This document shows positions 7,437 to 13,700 of a stretch of DNA of 17,628 nucleotides, piece by piece. The notes below the pieces were generated by a model. That model had not been told where the DNA came from, did no database searches, and worked only from the letters and a program-made list of their open reading frames with translations. This DNA comes from Calidifontimicrobium sp964618555 (GTDB lineage: Bacteria > Pseudomonadota > Gammaproteobacteria > Burkholderiales > Burkholderiaceae_C). Positions within the stretch are counted from its first letter, which is position 1, and each line of letters opens with the position of its first letter. The stretch lies in the NCBI GenBank assembly GCA_964618555.1, contig CAZUBF010000070.1, forward strand, positions 1 through 17,628. Direction: 5' to 3'. The position numbers and the translations under genes were made by a program.

Positions 7437-9544
7437 CGTCCGCCCGCCACGTTGCCGAATCGCCGACCCTGCGCACCCCCGTGATCACCCCCGTCCTCGC
7501 CCCCGGTCGCACCGACCCGTTCGCCACGCTCAACGACGAGCAGCGCGCCGCGGTCGACCACGGCGGTGCCGCGCCGGCGCCGCCGCTGCTGGTGATCGCC
7601 GGCGCCGGCACCGGCAAGACGACGACCCTGGCCGCGCGCGTCGCACGGCTGGTGTGCGAAGGCGCCGACCCGCAGCGGCTGCTGCTGCTGACCTTCTCTC
7701 GCCGCGCCGCGCAGCAGATGGAGCGCCGCGCCGGCCAGCTGCTGCACGCGGCGCTGGGGCTGCGCTCCACGCAGGCCGCGCCGCGTCTGCCTTGGGCCGG
7801 CACTTTCCACAGCGTCGCGGCGCGGCTGCTGCGCGAGCACGCGGCCGCGCTCGGGCTGGGCGAGAGCTTCAGCGTGCTCGACCGTGCCGACGCCGAGGAC
7901 CTGATGGGCTGGGTGCGCGAGGCGCAGGGGCTGGCGTCCACGCGCACGCGTTTCCCGCTGAAGGGCACCTGCCTGGCGATCTGGTCGCGCGTGGTCAACG
8001 CGCGCGCGCCGGTGGCGCAGGTGGTGGCCGAGGCCTTTCCCTGGTGCCTGGGCTGGGAAGACGAGCTCGAGCGACTGCTGCACGCCTACCTGCGCGAGAA
8101 GCAGCAGCAGCAGGTGCTCGACTACGACGACTTGCTGCTGTACTGGCACCGGCTGATGGCCGAGCCGGCCGCCGCCGCCGCGGTCGGCGCGCGCTTCGAC
8201 CACGTGCTGGTCGACGAGTACCAGGACACGAACCGCCTGCAGGCCGAGATCGTGCTTGCGCTCAAGCCCGACGGGCGCGGCCTGACGGTGGTCGGCGACG
8301 ACGCGCAGGCCATCTACGCGTTCCGCGCCGCGCGCGTGCGCAACATCCTCGAGTTCCCGGCGCAGTTCGAGCCGCCGGCGCGCACCGTGGTGCTCGAGCG
8401 CAACTACCGCTCGACGCAGCCGCTGCTCGACGCGTCGAACGCGGTCATCGCATCGGCCACCGAACGCTTCACGAAGCGGCTGCGCAGCGACCGCAGCGGC
8501 GAGCGCCCGCAGCTCGTCGCGGTGGCCGACGAGATCGCTCAGGCGCGCTGGGTGGCCGACCGCGTGCTCGAACGCCGCGAGGGCGGGCTGGCGCTGCGCC
8601 GCCAGGCGGTGCTGTTCCGCGCCGCGTCGCACAGCGCGGTGCTCGAGCTGGAACTGGCGCGTCGCGACATCCCGTTCGTCAAGTTCGGCGGCCTGCGTTT
8701 CCTCGAGGCCGCGCACGTCAAGGACCTGCTCGCGGCGCTGCGCTGGGCGCACAACCCGCGCCACCGGCTCGCGGGCTGGCGCGTCGCGCTGCTGCTGCCC
8801 GGCGTCGGGCCGGCCGCCGCGCGGCGGCTGCTCGACGCGATGCAGGACGGCGACGACGCGCTGCAGGCGATGCACGCGTTCGCGCCGCCGCGCGCCGCCG
8901 CCGCCGACTGGGCCGACTGGCTGCGCACCGCGCAGGCGCTGCGCGACGCCGGCTGGCCCGACGCCGTCGACACCGCGCTGCGCTGGTACGAGCCGCACCT
9001 GCAGCGCCTGCACGACGACGCCGCGGTGCGCCGGCGCGACCTGCTGCAGCTGGCGCAGATCGCCGCCGGCTATGCCAGCCGCGAGCGTTTCCTGGCCGAA
9101 CTCGCGCTCGACCCACCCGAAGCCACCAGCGACGACGCCGGCGCGCCGCACCTCGACGACGATTACCTCGTGCTGTCGACGATGCACTCGGCCAAGGGCC
9201 AGGAGTGGACCGCCGTGTACGTGCTCAACGCGGTCGACGGCTGCATCCCGTCGGACATGGCCACCGGCAGCGCCGCCGAGATCGACGAGGAGCGCCGCCT
9301 GCTGTACGTGGCGACGACGCGCGCCAAGCAGCACCTGGCGCTGCTCGTGCCGCAGCGCTTCCACGTCACGCAGCAGTCGCGCGCCGGCGACCGGCACGTC
9401 TACGGCGGCCTCACGCGTTTCGTCACGCCCGAGGTGGCGGCGCTGTTCGACGCGGTGCGGGTCGACGCCGACGGGGCCGACGACGCGGCGGGCATCGCGC
9501 TGCCGCCGATCGACCTGATGGCCCGCGTGCGCGACGCGTTCTGA
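7433..9544 (+). CDS. UvrD/Rep-type superfamily 1A DNA helicase
   Basis: This ATP-dependent 3'-5' DNA helicase has 703 residues and all SF1A motifs: Q-motif region LNDEQRAAV (33-41), Walker A GAGTGKTT (57-64), motif Ia TFSRRAAQQM (87-96), motif Ib AGTFHSVAARLL (122-133), Walker B DEYQDTNRLQ (261-270), motif III VVGDDAQAIYAFRAA (286-300), motif IV LERNYRS (321-327), motif V LSTMHSAKGQEW (581-592) and motif VI EERRLLYVATTRAK (619-632). It is close to the usual UvrD/Rep length but has only a short tail after motif VI. No nuclease domain follows, so it is not RecB or AddA. The GTG at 7433 overlaps the MFS stop (GTGA) and is preferred for coupling; a GTG at 7481 is an alternative. A DNA repair or replication-restart role is inferred from the family. 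Confidence 0.95.
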   Translation: MTSARHVAESPTLRTPVITPVLAPGRTDPFATLNDEQRAAVDHGGAAPAPPLLVIAGAGTGKTTTLAARVARLVCEGADPQRLLLLTFSRRAAQQMERRAGQLLHAALGLRSTQAAPRLPWAGTFHSVAARLLREHAAALGLGESFSVLDRADAEDLMGWVREAQGLASTRTRFPLKGTCLAIWSRVVNARAPVAQVVAEAFPWCLGWEDELERLLHAYLREKQQQQVLDYDDLLLYWHRLMAEPAAAAAVGARFDHVLVDEYQDTNRLQAEIVLALKPDGRGLTVVGDDAQAIYAFRAARVRNILEFPAQFEPPARTVVLERNYRSTQPLLDASNAVIASATERFTKRLRSDRSGERPQLVAVADEIAQARWVADRVLERREGGLALRRQAVLFRAASHSAVLELELARRDIPFVKFGGLRFLEAAHVKDLLAALRWAHNPRHRLAGWRVALLLPGVGPAAARRLLDAMQDGDDALQAMHAFAPPRAAAADWADWLRTAQALRDAGWPDAVDTALRWYEPHLQRLHDDAAVRRRDLLQLAQIAAGYASRERFLAELALDPPEATSDDAGAPHLDDDYLVLSTMHSAKGQEWTAVYVLNAVDGCIPSDMATGSAAEIDEERRLLYVATTRAKQHLALLVPQRFHVTQQSRAGDRHVYGGLTRFVTPEVAALFDAVRVDADGADDAAGIALPPIDLMARVRDAF

Positions 9545-9557
9545 CGCCGCTCGCCGC

Positions 9558-9580
9558 GCTCGGAACCGCAGGTTCTGAGC
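9558..9580 (+). terminator. hairpin after the helicase gene
   Basis: A 10-bp stem with one G-U pair (arms 9558-9567 and 9571-9580, loop GCA) begins 13 nt after the helicase stop. There is no T-tract directly after it, but the following 20 nt are relatively AT-rich. It probably ends the three-gene operon or shields its 3' end. It separates the operon from the next gene, which has its own strong ribosome-binding site. Confidence 0.45.
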
Positions 9581-9644
9581 ACATGACGAATGCGTATTTC
9601 CTGCTTTCGAGCGCGACGCCTACAGTGACCGGCAGGAGTCGCAC

Positions 9645-10016
9645 ATGCCCGAAGCTGCCGTCATGGTCACCGTTCACCGCGCCGTCGCCCCGCTCGCGCG
9701 CGCCGCCGTCGCGCCGCAAGGCACGCTCGACGACGACGGCTTCTTGCGCGACCCCGACGCGTGGACCCGCGCGCTGGCCGAACGGCTGGCGTCGCAGGCC
9801 GGCATCGGTGCGCTCGGCGCCGCGCACTGGCGCGTCATCGACCTGGTGCGCACGCGCTTCTTCGCCGTCGGCGCGCTGCCGGTGATGCGCCTGGTGTGCC
9901 GCGCCGCCGGGCTCGACCCGCGGCAGGGGCACGCGCTGTTCGGCAGCTGCGACACGCTGTGGCGCATCGCCGGGCTGCCGCACCCCGGTGACGAGGCGCT
10001 GGCCTACATGCACTGA
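9645..10016 (+). CDS. DsrC/TusE-family protein lacking both conserved cysteines
   Basis: This 123-residue protein has an AGGAG ribosome-binding site at 9634-9638, 6 nt before the ATG. Residues 26-113 follow the DsrC/TusE fold: GTLDDDGFLRDPDAW (26-40), an acidic-helix segment, AAHWRVIDLVRTRFF (59-73), PVMRLVC (79-85) and RIAGLPHP (107-114). DsrC and TusE pass sulfur on a flexible C-terminal arm, in sulfite reduction/sulfur oxidation and in tRNA 2-thiouridine synthesis respectively. Their active cysteine is next to last, just after GLPKP; a second lies about ten residues earlier in DsrC. Here the tail reads GDEALAYMH with no cysteine, and the second position is Trp106. The cysteines present, Cys85 and Cys102, are not at those positions. 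The protein therefore cannot work as a standard sulfur carrier through this arm, and may be regulatory like the cysteine-less members reported in this family (RspA-type, from memory). No sulfur genes are nearby. Confidence 0.85.
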   Translation: MPEAAVMVTVHRAVAPLARAAVAPQGTLDDDGFLRDPDAWTRALAERLASQAGIGALGAAHWRVIDLVRTRFFAVGALPVMRLVCRAAGLDPRQGHALFGSCDTLWRIAGLPHPGDEALAYMH

Positions 10017-10101
10017 CCCCGTTCGCCGCGCGCGACGTTGCGGCGACGAAGCGGCAGGCGCGAGGTCTGGCGGCGTTCGTCCATCGGCGACAAGGCGTGG
10101 C

Positions 10102-10135
10102 CCCGCCGGCACGCCGAGCCCCCGGCGGGTAGAAT
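10102..10135 (+). promoter_or_regulatory. inverted repeat directly followed by a TAGAAT -10-like box
   Basis: CCCGCCGG (10102-10109) is perfectly complementary to CCGGCGGG (10122-10129) across 12 nt, and the repeat runs straight into TAGAAT at 10130-10135. The box is a good -10 match for the transcript that would carry the small ORF at 10429 and the IF-1 gene. The repeat covers the -35 position, where no consensus is seen, so it may be an activator or repressor site or an upstream terminator. Both readings are inference. Confidence 0.35.
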
Positions 10136-10428
10136 GTCCAACGTGCTGCGCATCCCGGGCTCGCCCGTCGGCGGCACGACCCGGCCGACGGCGCCCGCGG
10201 CGCCACCCACCGCGGCCCAGCGACCTGCATCGAAGGTCTGACTCGCCGGCCCGTCGGGCGGCGAGCGTCGCCAACGGTTCTTCTCCCCGCGGGGCCGGCC
10301 GACTGCGCGATCGCGGCAACGCGTCGCACCGCCCCCGTCGGCTCGCCGGCGGGCCCCATCGTCATCCGCCACAACCCGGTTTTGCACTGCCAACGCGCAG
10401 CGGGCCCGCCGTGGCCGCGCGCTGATTC
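10136..10428 (+). other. long structured leader-like region without a gene
   Basis: No protein with family-like composition is seen in this stretch of almost 300 nt between the TAGAAT box and the small ORF. It holds a small hairpin (GACCT 10222-10226 with AGGTC 10234-10238) and a much stronger one (CTCGCC at 10242-10247 plus GCCC, facing GGGC plus GGCGAG ending at 10265, with one bulged G). The latter is followed by a pyrimidine-rich run GGTTCTTCTCCCC at 10276-10288. It looks like a 5' untranslated leader that could fold or attenuate, but it matches no riboswitch that I can name. Confidence 0.3.
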
Positions 10429-10611
10429 ATGACCACGATCCACGAAAAGCCCTTCCCGGTAGGCAGGTACCTCGTCACTGCGCTCGCCCGACTCACCGAC
10501 ACCGGCACCTGTGCGCCTTCGGTGTCGATCCGAAGCGGCCGCGGCACGCGCGAAGGCGCGCGCCGCTGCGCCGCCACGCAAGGCATGCACTGGCTGCGCC
10601 AGCCCGCCTGA
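10429..10611 (+). CDS. small 60-residue hypothetical protein, possibly a shortened family member
   Basis: The ATG at 10429 opens a 60-codon frame ending in TGA at 10609-10611, 54 nt before the IF-1 gene. The first two thirds, including EKPFPVGRYLVTALARLTDT and PSVSIRSGRGT, have protein-like composition. From memory they resemble the start of small (about 75-80 residue) betaproteobacterial hypotheticals ending in a segment like ALRYALAQGLAWV. The end here, RRCAATQGMHWLRQPA, would match that C-terminus with about 20-25 residues missing in between. That reading suggests an in-frame internal deletion, but the comparison is unverified. No ribosome-binding site is evident. Coexpression with the IF-1 gene is likely if the frame is real. 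Confidence 0.45.
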   Translation: MTTIHEKPFPVGRYLVTALARLTDTGTCAPSVSIRSGRGTREGARRCAATQGMHWLRQPA

Positions 10612-10665
10612 GGCTGCACCGCCTTCCCCGCTTTCCCTCATCCACCCCACAACAGGACACACCCC

Positions 10666-10926
10666 ATGGCCAAGGAAGAACTGATCGAGATGCAAGGCAA
10701 GGTCGACGAGGTGCTGCCCGACTCGCGCTACCGCGTCACGCTGGAAAACGGCCACACGCTGGTGGCCTACACGTCGGGGCGCATGCGCAAGCACCACATC
10801 CGCATCCTCGCCGGCGACCGCGTCGCGCTCGAACTGTCGCCCTACGACCTGAGCAAGGGCCGCATCACGTTCCGCCACCTCGAAGCGCGCGCCGGCGGCG
10901 CGCCGCGCCCCCCGCGGCGCTTCTGA
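10666..10926 (+). CDS. infA: translation initiation factor IF-1 (extended paralogue)
   Basis: This is an 86-residue OB-fold protein that binds the 30S A site during initiation. The family core is clear: MAKEELIEMQGKVDEVLPD, then YRVTLENGHTLVAYTSGRMR, IRILAGDRVALELSPYDLSKGRI. It is about 14 residues longer than the usual 72-residue IF-1, with a basic, Pro/Arg-rich tail (ARAGGAPRPPRRF). Such extended second copies are known in Burkholderiales, whose main infA lies in the ribosomal protein operon; here no ribosomal genes are near. An AGGA ribosome-binding site at 10654-10657 lies 8 nt before the ATG. The long structured leader upstream hints at conditional (perhaps cold or stress) expression, which is inference. 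Confidence 0.95.
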   Translation: MAKEELIEMQGKVDEVLPDSRYRVTLENGHTLVAYTSGRMRKHHIRILAGDRVALELSPYDLSKGRITFRHLEARAGGAPRPPRRF

Positions 10927-10946
10927 TCGACCCCGCGCGGGGTCGA
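10927..10946 (+). terminator. perfect 20-bp palindrome after the infA stop
   Basis: TCGACCCCGCGCGGGGTCGA is perfectly self-complementary and starts at the first base after the infA stop. It can form an 8-bp stem with a GCGC loop. No T-tract follows, so a Rho-independent role is likely but not certain. It also faces the remains of the leftward aminotransferase gene. Confidence 0.5.
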
Positions 10947-11103
10947 GGCACGCCGGGCGGCCCTGCGTGACCTCGAAACCCGCTGCGTTCGTCCAGTAGC
11001 GCACCGGCTCGACGCGGCGCGGGTCGTCGTGCAGCGCCCGGTCGCCCTGCTGCAGGCGCTGCGACACCGGCCCGAACATGCCGCGCGGGCGCGCGCCGTG
11101 GGC
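10947..11103 (-). other. decayed or unassigned DNA downstream of the aminotransferase remnant
   Basis: On the minus strand the frame of the aminotransferase remnant stays open through this stretch and reads protein-like text, including MFGPVSQRLQQGDRALHDD and VRYWTNAAGFEVTQGR. It does not resemble the C-terminal part of class IV aminotransferases (expected GVLEGITRR and on). It may be a fragment of another gene joined by deletion, or a chance open frame in GC-rich DNA. Confidence 0.25.
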
Positions 11104-11555
11104 GGACACCGCGAACACGTTGAAGCCGGGCCCTCCGGTGACGCGGCCTTCGCCGTCGAGCAGCACCACCGACTCGGCGCCGCGGTCGCAGGCCTCGTAC
11201 CGCCCCCTCGCGAAGTCGAGCCAGTGGCCGTTCCCGATGCGCGGGTCGCGTGACCCGGGCGCGGTGCGGCCGCGCGTGCACGACCCCTCGACGCAAGCCT
11301 TGCGCAGCCCGGCGCGGCGCACGCACCCGTGCACGCCGTGCGCATCGTCGCGCGGTCGACGCCGGGATCCAGCCGCGGCGCGGCCAGGCCGGCCTCGAAG
11401 CGGTCGAGGAGGTCGTCGAGGCGGAAGAAGCGCCCCTGACAGACGTGCGCGACGCCGTCGGCGGCGTCGGCGTGCAGGAAGCCCCGGTCGAAGATCGAGG
11501 TCTTCGCGTCCTCGGGGGCGACGCACCGGCCGTCGACATGGGCGCCACCCTGCAT
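11104..11555 (-). pseudogene. class IV (D-amino acid/(R)-amine type) aminotransferase remnant
   Basis: Pieces of a PLP-dependent fold-type IV transaminase appear in two frames. From the ATG at 11555 the first frame gives GGAHVDGRCVAPEDAKTSIF, DRGFLHADAADGVAHV and GRFFRLDDLLDRFEAG. Near 11340 the homology moves to another frame: VHGCVRRAGLRKACVEGSCT, GSRDPRIGNGHWLDFARGRY and DGEGRVTGGPGFNVFAV, ending at 11104. About 50 residues between the SRDP and DPTVKN regions of intact homologues are gone. The Lys of VKN, which binds PLP, is replaced by Gly (codon at 11233-11235). The usual TEGPGFNVF reads TGGPGFNVF, and the last third is missing. With a frameshift, an internal deletion, a lost catalytic lysine and truncation, this cannot be an active enzyme. 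The family call is firm for the fragments. Confidence 0.75.
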
Positions 11556-11805
11556 CGGCCCGATGTGACGCGGGCCATGGCACGCGCCGGCGCCGATGGC
11601 CCGTCGTGGCACCGGCGCAGTGGCTCTCTTGGCGGATGACCCGCCGCGGCGCGGCGCGCACGATGACGGCCATCGGAAAGACCGCGGGACGCGCCCCCGT
11701 CGCCACCCCCGCGGCCCCACCCCGACACCCCGGCCCTGCCGGCGCCGCGGCGCCGCCGGCGAAGCCTTGCCCGAACGCGACCGCACGCCACCCGAGGACC
11801 CCCCA

Positions 11806-12639
11806 ATGAACCCCGCTCACACCGCCGACGTGCCCGACACCGAGCCGCACCGCATCGCCGCCGACACCTGGCTGATCCCCAACCTGGCGCCGGCCGGCGA
11901 CGGCCTGTACCTGCCGGCGAACGCGATGGTCATCCGCGGCCGCGAGCCGGTGATCGTCGACACCGGCGCGCCGGTGCACCGCCCGCAGTGGCTCGACAAG
12001 GTGTTCTCCGTCGTCGAGCCCGAGGACGTGCGCTGGATCTTCCTGTCGCACGACGACGGCGACCACACCGGCGGCCTGTTCGACGCGCTCGAGCGCTGCC
12101 CCAACGCCACGCTGGTGACCAACTTCTTCAGCGTCGAGCGCCTGGCGCTGGAAAAGCCCGGGCTGCCGCTGCACCGCATGCGCTGGATCGAGCCCGGCGG
12201 CAGCTTCGACGCCGGCGACCGCGTGCTGCACCTGTTCCGCCCGCCGATCTTCGACGGCCCGACCACGCGTGGCCTGTTCGACCCGAAGTCGCAGGCGATG
12301 TGGATCGTCGACACCTTCGCGTGCCTGACGCCCGGCTCGCTCGACGCCGCCGAGCTGCACGACGACGTGCTGGCGCAGATGCCGGCGATGAACAGCGCCG
12401 TGTCGCCATGGCACGCCTGGCTGGACCGCGCCACCTACACGCGCCACGTCGACGCCGTCGAGGCGCTGGGAGCGCGCACCGTGGCGTCGGCGCACGGCCC
12501 GGTGCTGCGCGGCCAGCAGCTCGACGATGCGTTCGACCGCGTGCGTGGCCTGGCCGGCGCGCCGATCATCCCGACGCCGGGTCAGGAACTGCTCGACACG
12601 CTGATCGCTTCGACGCTGGTCGAGGCCGCGGCGGCCTGA
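11806..12639 (+). CDS. metallo-beta-lactamase-fold protein of the oxygen-binding diiron (flavodiiron-like) type
   Basis: This 277-residue protein consists of the MBL domain only; there is no flavodoxin domain. A GAGGA ribosome-binding site at 11794-11798 lies 7 nt before the ATG. The metal motif H-x-D-x-D-H is SHDDGDHTGG, with His82, Asp84, Asp86 and His87. Asp169 (MWIVDTFACL) and His230 (VASAHGPVLRG) lie at about the spacings of the bridging Asp and last His of flavodiiron proteins, and SxHGP is typical of that group. The middle histidine expected near residue 149-150 is not seen; the stretch reads RPPIFDGPTTRGLFDP, with Asp150 there. Candidate roles are O2 or NO chemistry or hydrolysis, but none can be assigned. 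The protein looks cytosolic. The 250 nt before it hold no gene; CCGATGGCC (11593-11601) and GGCCATCGG (11668-11676) form an inverted repeat there. Confidence 0.93.
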   Translation: MNPAHTADVPDTEPHRIAADTWLIPNLAPAGDGLYLPANAMVIRGREPVIVDTGAPVHRPQWLDKVFSVVEPEDVRWIFLSHDDGDHTGGLFDALERCPNATLVTNFFSVERLALEKPGLPLHRMRWIEPGGSFDAGDRVLHLFRPPIFDGPTTRGLFDPKSQAMWIVDTFACLTPGSLDAAELHDDVLAQMPAMNSAVSPWHAWLDRATYTRHVDAVEALGARTVASAHGPVLRGQQLDDAFDRVRGLAGAPIIPTPGQELLDTLIASTLVEAAAA

Positions 12640-12746
12640 GCGCCGGCCCCCGGCGCACGCGGGCCCGCCCCCCCGGCCGGTCCGCGCGGGCCGACCCCGG
12701 CGGCTCAGGCGCGCCGTCGGTGCGCGGCATGCGCCCGTGGCGCCAC

Positions 12747-12768
12747 GCTGAACGGCCGCTGAACGGCC
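12747..12768. repeat. 11-bp tandem duplication
   Basis: GCTGAACGGCC occurs twice back to back (12747-12757 and 12758-12768) in the 213-nt gap between the MBL-fold gene and the small exported protein gene. No other repeat units are present. It may be slippage or a pair of binding half-sites. Confidence 0.6.
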
Positions 12769-12852
12769 GCTTCACGATGCGTACACCGGGCGCGGCGCAC
12801 AGTGGCGGCACGGTCGATGTCGACCGGGTTTCGATCGAGTCAGGAGCACATC

Positions 12853-13155
12853 ATGTCGAACCCGAGCCTCACCCTTCGCGCCACGCTGGCCACGCTGGCC
12901 CTGACCATCGGCACCGCCGCCGTCGCCAGCGACGACAAGCACCGCTCGCACGAGCGCCGCGCCGCCGACCGCGACGCCGCGGCGATGCAGACGGTGCCCA
13001 ACGCCGCGGCCCCGGGTGAGCCCGGCCACGGCTGGCAGTACTTCACCGACCGCGAACACCTGCGCGGCGTGGTGATCAGCCCCGACGGCGACTACTACCT
13101 CAGCCGCGGCAAGGGGCTGAGGCTGGTGGCGAGCGTGGGCAGCGCCGCGCGCTGA
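12853..13155 (+). CDS. small exported protein of unknown function
   Basis: The ATG at 12853 is preceded by AGGAG at 12842-12846 (6-nt spacing), which decides the start over the upstream ATG at 12802. The 100-residue product starts with a signal peptide: RATLATLALTIGTAAVA, with probable signal peptidase I cleavage after AVA at residue 25. The mature part is about 75 residues and has no cysteine. It starts with a very charged stretch (SDDKHRSHERRAADRD) and ends in a small domain, GWQYFTDREHLRGVVISPDG then DYYLSRGKGL. The hydrophilic His/Arg/Asp-rich start and short beta-rich end recall small periplasmic proteins of the RcnB type, but I do not claim that family. A periplasmic location is inferred. 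Confidence 0.8.
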   Translation: MSNPSLTLRATLATLALTIGTAAVASDDKHRSHERRAADRDAAAMQTVPNAAAPGEPGHGWQYFTDREHLRGVVISPDGDYYLSRGKGLRLVASVGSAAR

Positions 13156-13299
13156 TCCCCGCGGCTTCGGGCCGGCCTGCGCAGGCTCGCACGGGGCGAA
13201 GGCGGCGGCCACGTTCGGGCAGTGCCGACAAAGTCGGCGCCGCGCCGGTTCGCCGCCTGCGCACCCGCCCCCGGCCGGCCCGCGGCATCATCGGCGCGC

Positions 13300-13662
13300 A
13301 TGACGCGCGCCGACGGCCCCCGCAAACGCTCCCGGCCGCCGCGCCACCACCACCACCACGTCTACGTCGTCGAACTCGCCGACCGCGTGTGGAACGAGGC
13401 TCGCTTTCGCGACGCCAACCCCGGCTACCGGCTCGGCCGGCCCTTCGTCTACGTCGGCATGACGGGGCTGGACCCCGACCTGCGTTTCGACCGGCACAAG
13501 GCCGGCATCCAGGCCAACCGCTTCGTGCTCGAGTACGGGCTGCGGCTGCTGCCGTCGCTGTACGAGGTGTACAACCCGATGCCCTACCACGCCGCGCGCG
13601 AGATGGAAGTGGAGCTGGCCATCGCGCTTCGCGAGGCGGGCTTCGGCGTGTGGCAGGCCTGA
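13300..13662 (+). CDS. small GIY-YIG-like protein
   Basis: The ATG at 13300 gives 120 residues; the same frame is open upstream to an ATG at 13222, but that part is Pro/Ala/Arg-rich and not protein-like. After a basic, five-histidine N-terminus comes HVYVVELAD (20-28), then PFVYVGMTGLDPDLRFDRHK (48-67), SLYEVYNPMPYHAARE (86-101) and a helix MEVELAIALREAGFGVW. The VYV strand, the YVGMT motif, the R-x3-H pattern (Arg62, His66) and the glutamates near 101-105 fit a GIY-YIG-like nuclease fold with a longer gap between the two strands than usual. It would be a solitary small domain of unknown substrate. The fold assignment is inferred from these motifs. It ends 38 nt before the EamA gene in the same direction. 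Confidence 0.72.
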   Translation: MTRADGPRKRSRPPRHHHHHVYVVELADRVWNEARFRDANPGYRLGRPFVYVGMTGLDPDLRFDRHKAGIQANRFVLEYGLRLLPSLYEVYNPMPYHAAREMEVELAIALREAGFGVWQA

Positions 13663-13700
13663 ACCCGGTGCGCCGCGGCAGGCCCGATAAGCTGCGCGCC

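Noticed and set aside
10038..10241. 67-codon ORF in the leader region
   Set aside because: It overlaps the inverted repeat and TAGAAT box, lacks a ribosome-binding site and has random-looking composition.
9835..12495. 886-codon minus-strand open frame
   Set aside because: It spans several real genes in antisense. Only the part within about 10947-11340 carries recognisable or protein-like text, treated as the aminotransferase remnant and its flank.
13166..13192. GCCTGCGCAGGC-type palindrome after the small exported protein gene as a CRISPR or attachment site
   Set aside because: A single short palindrome with no repeat copies; at most a terminator stem.
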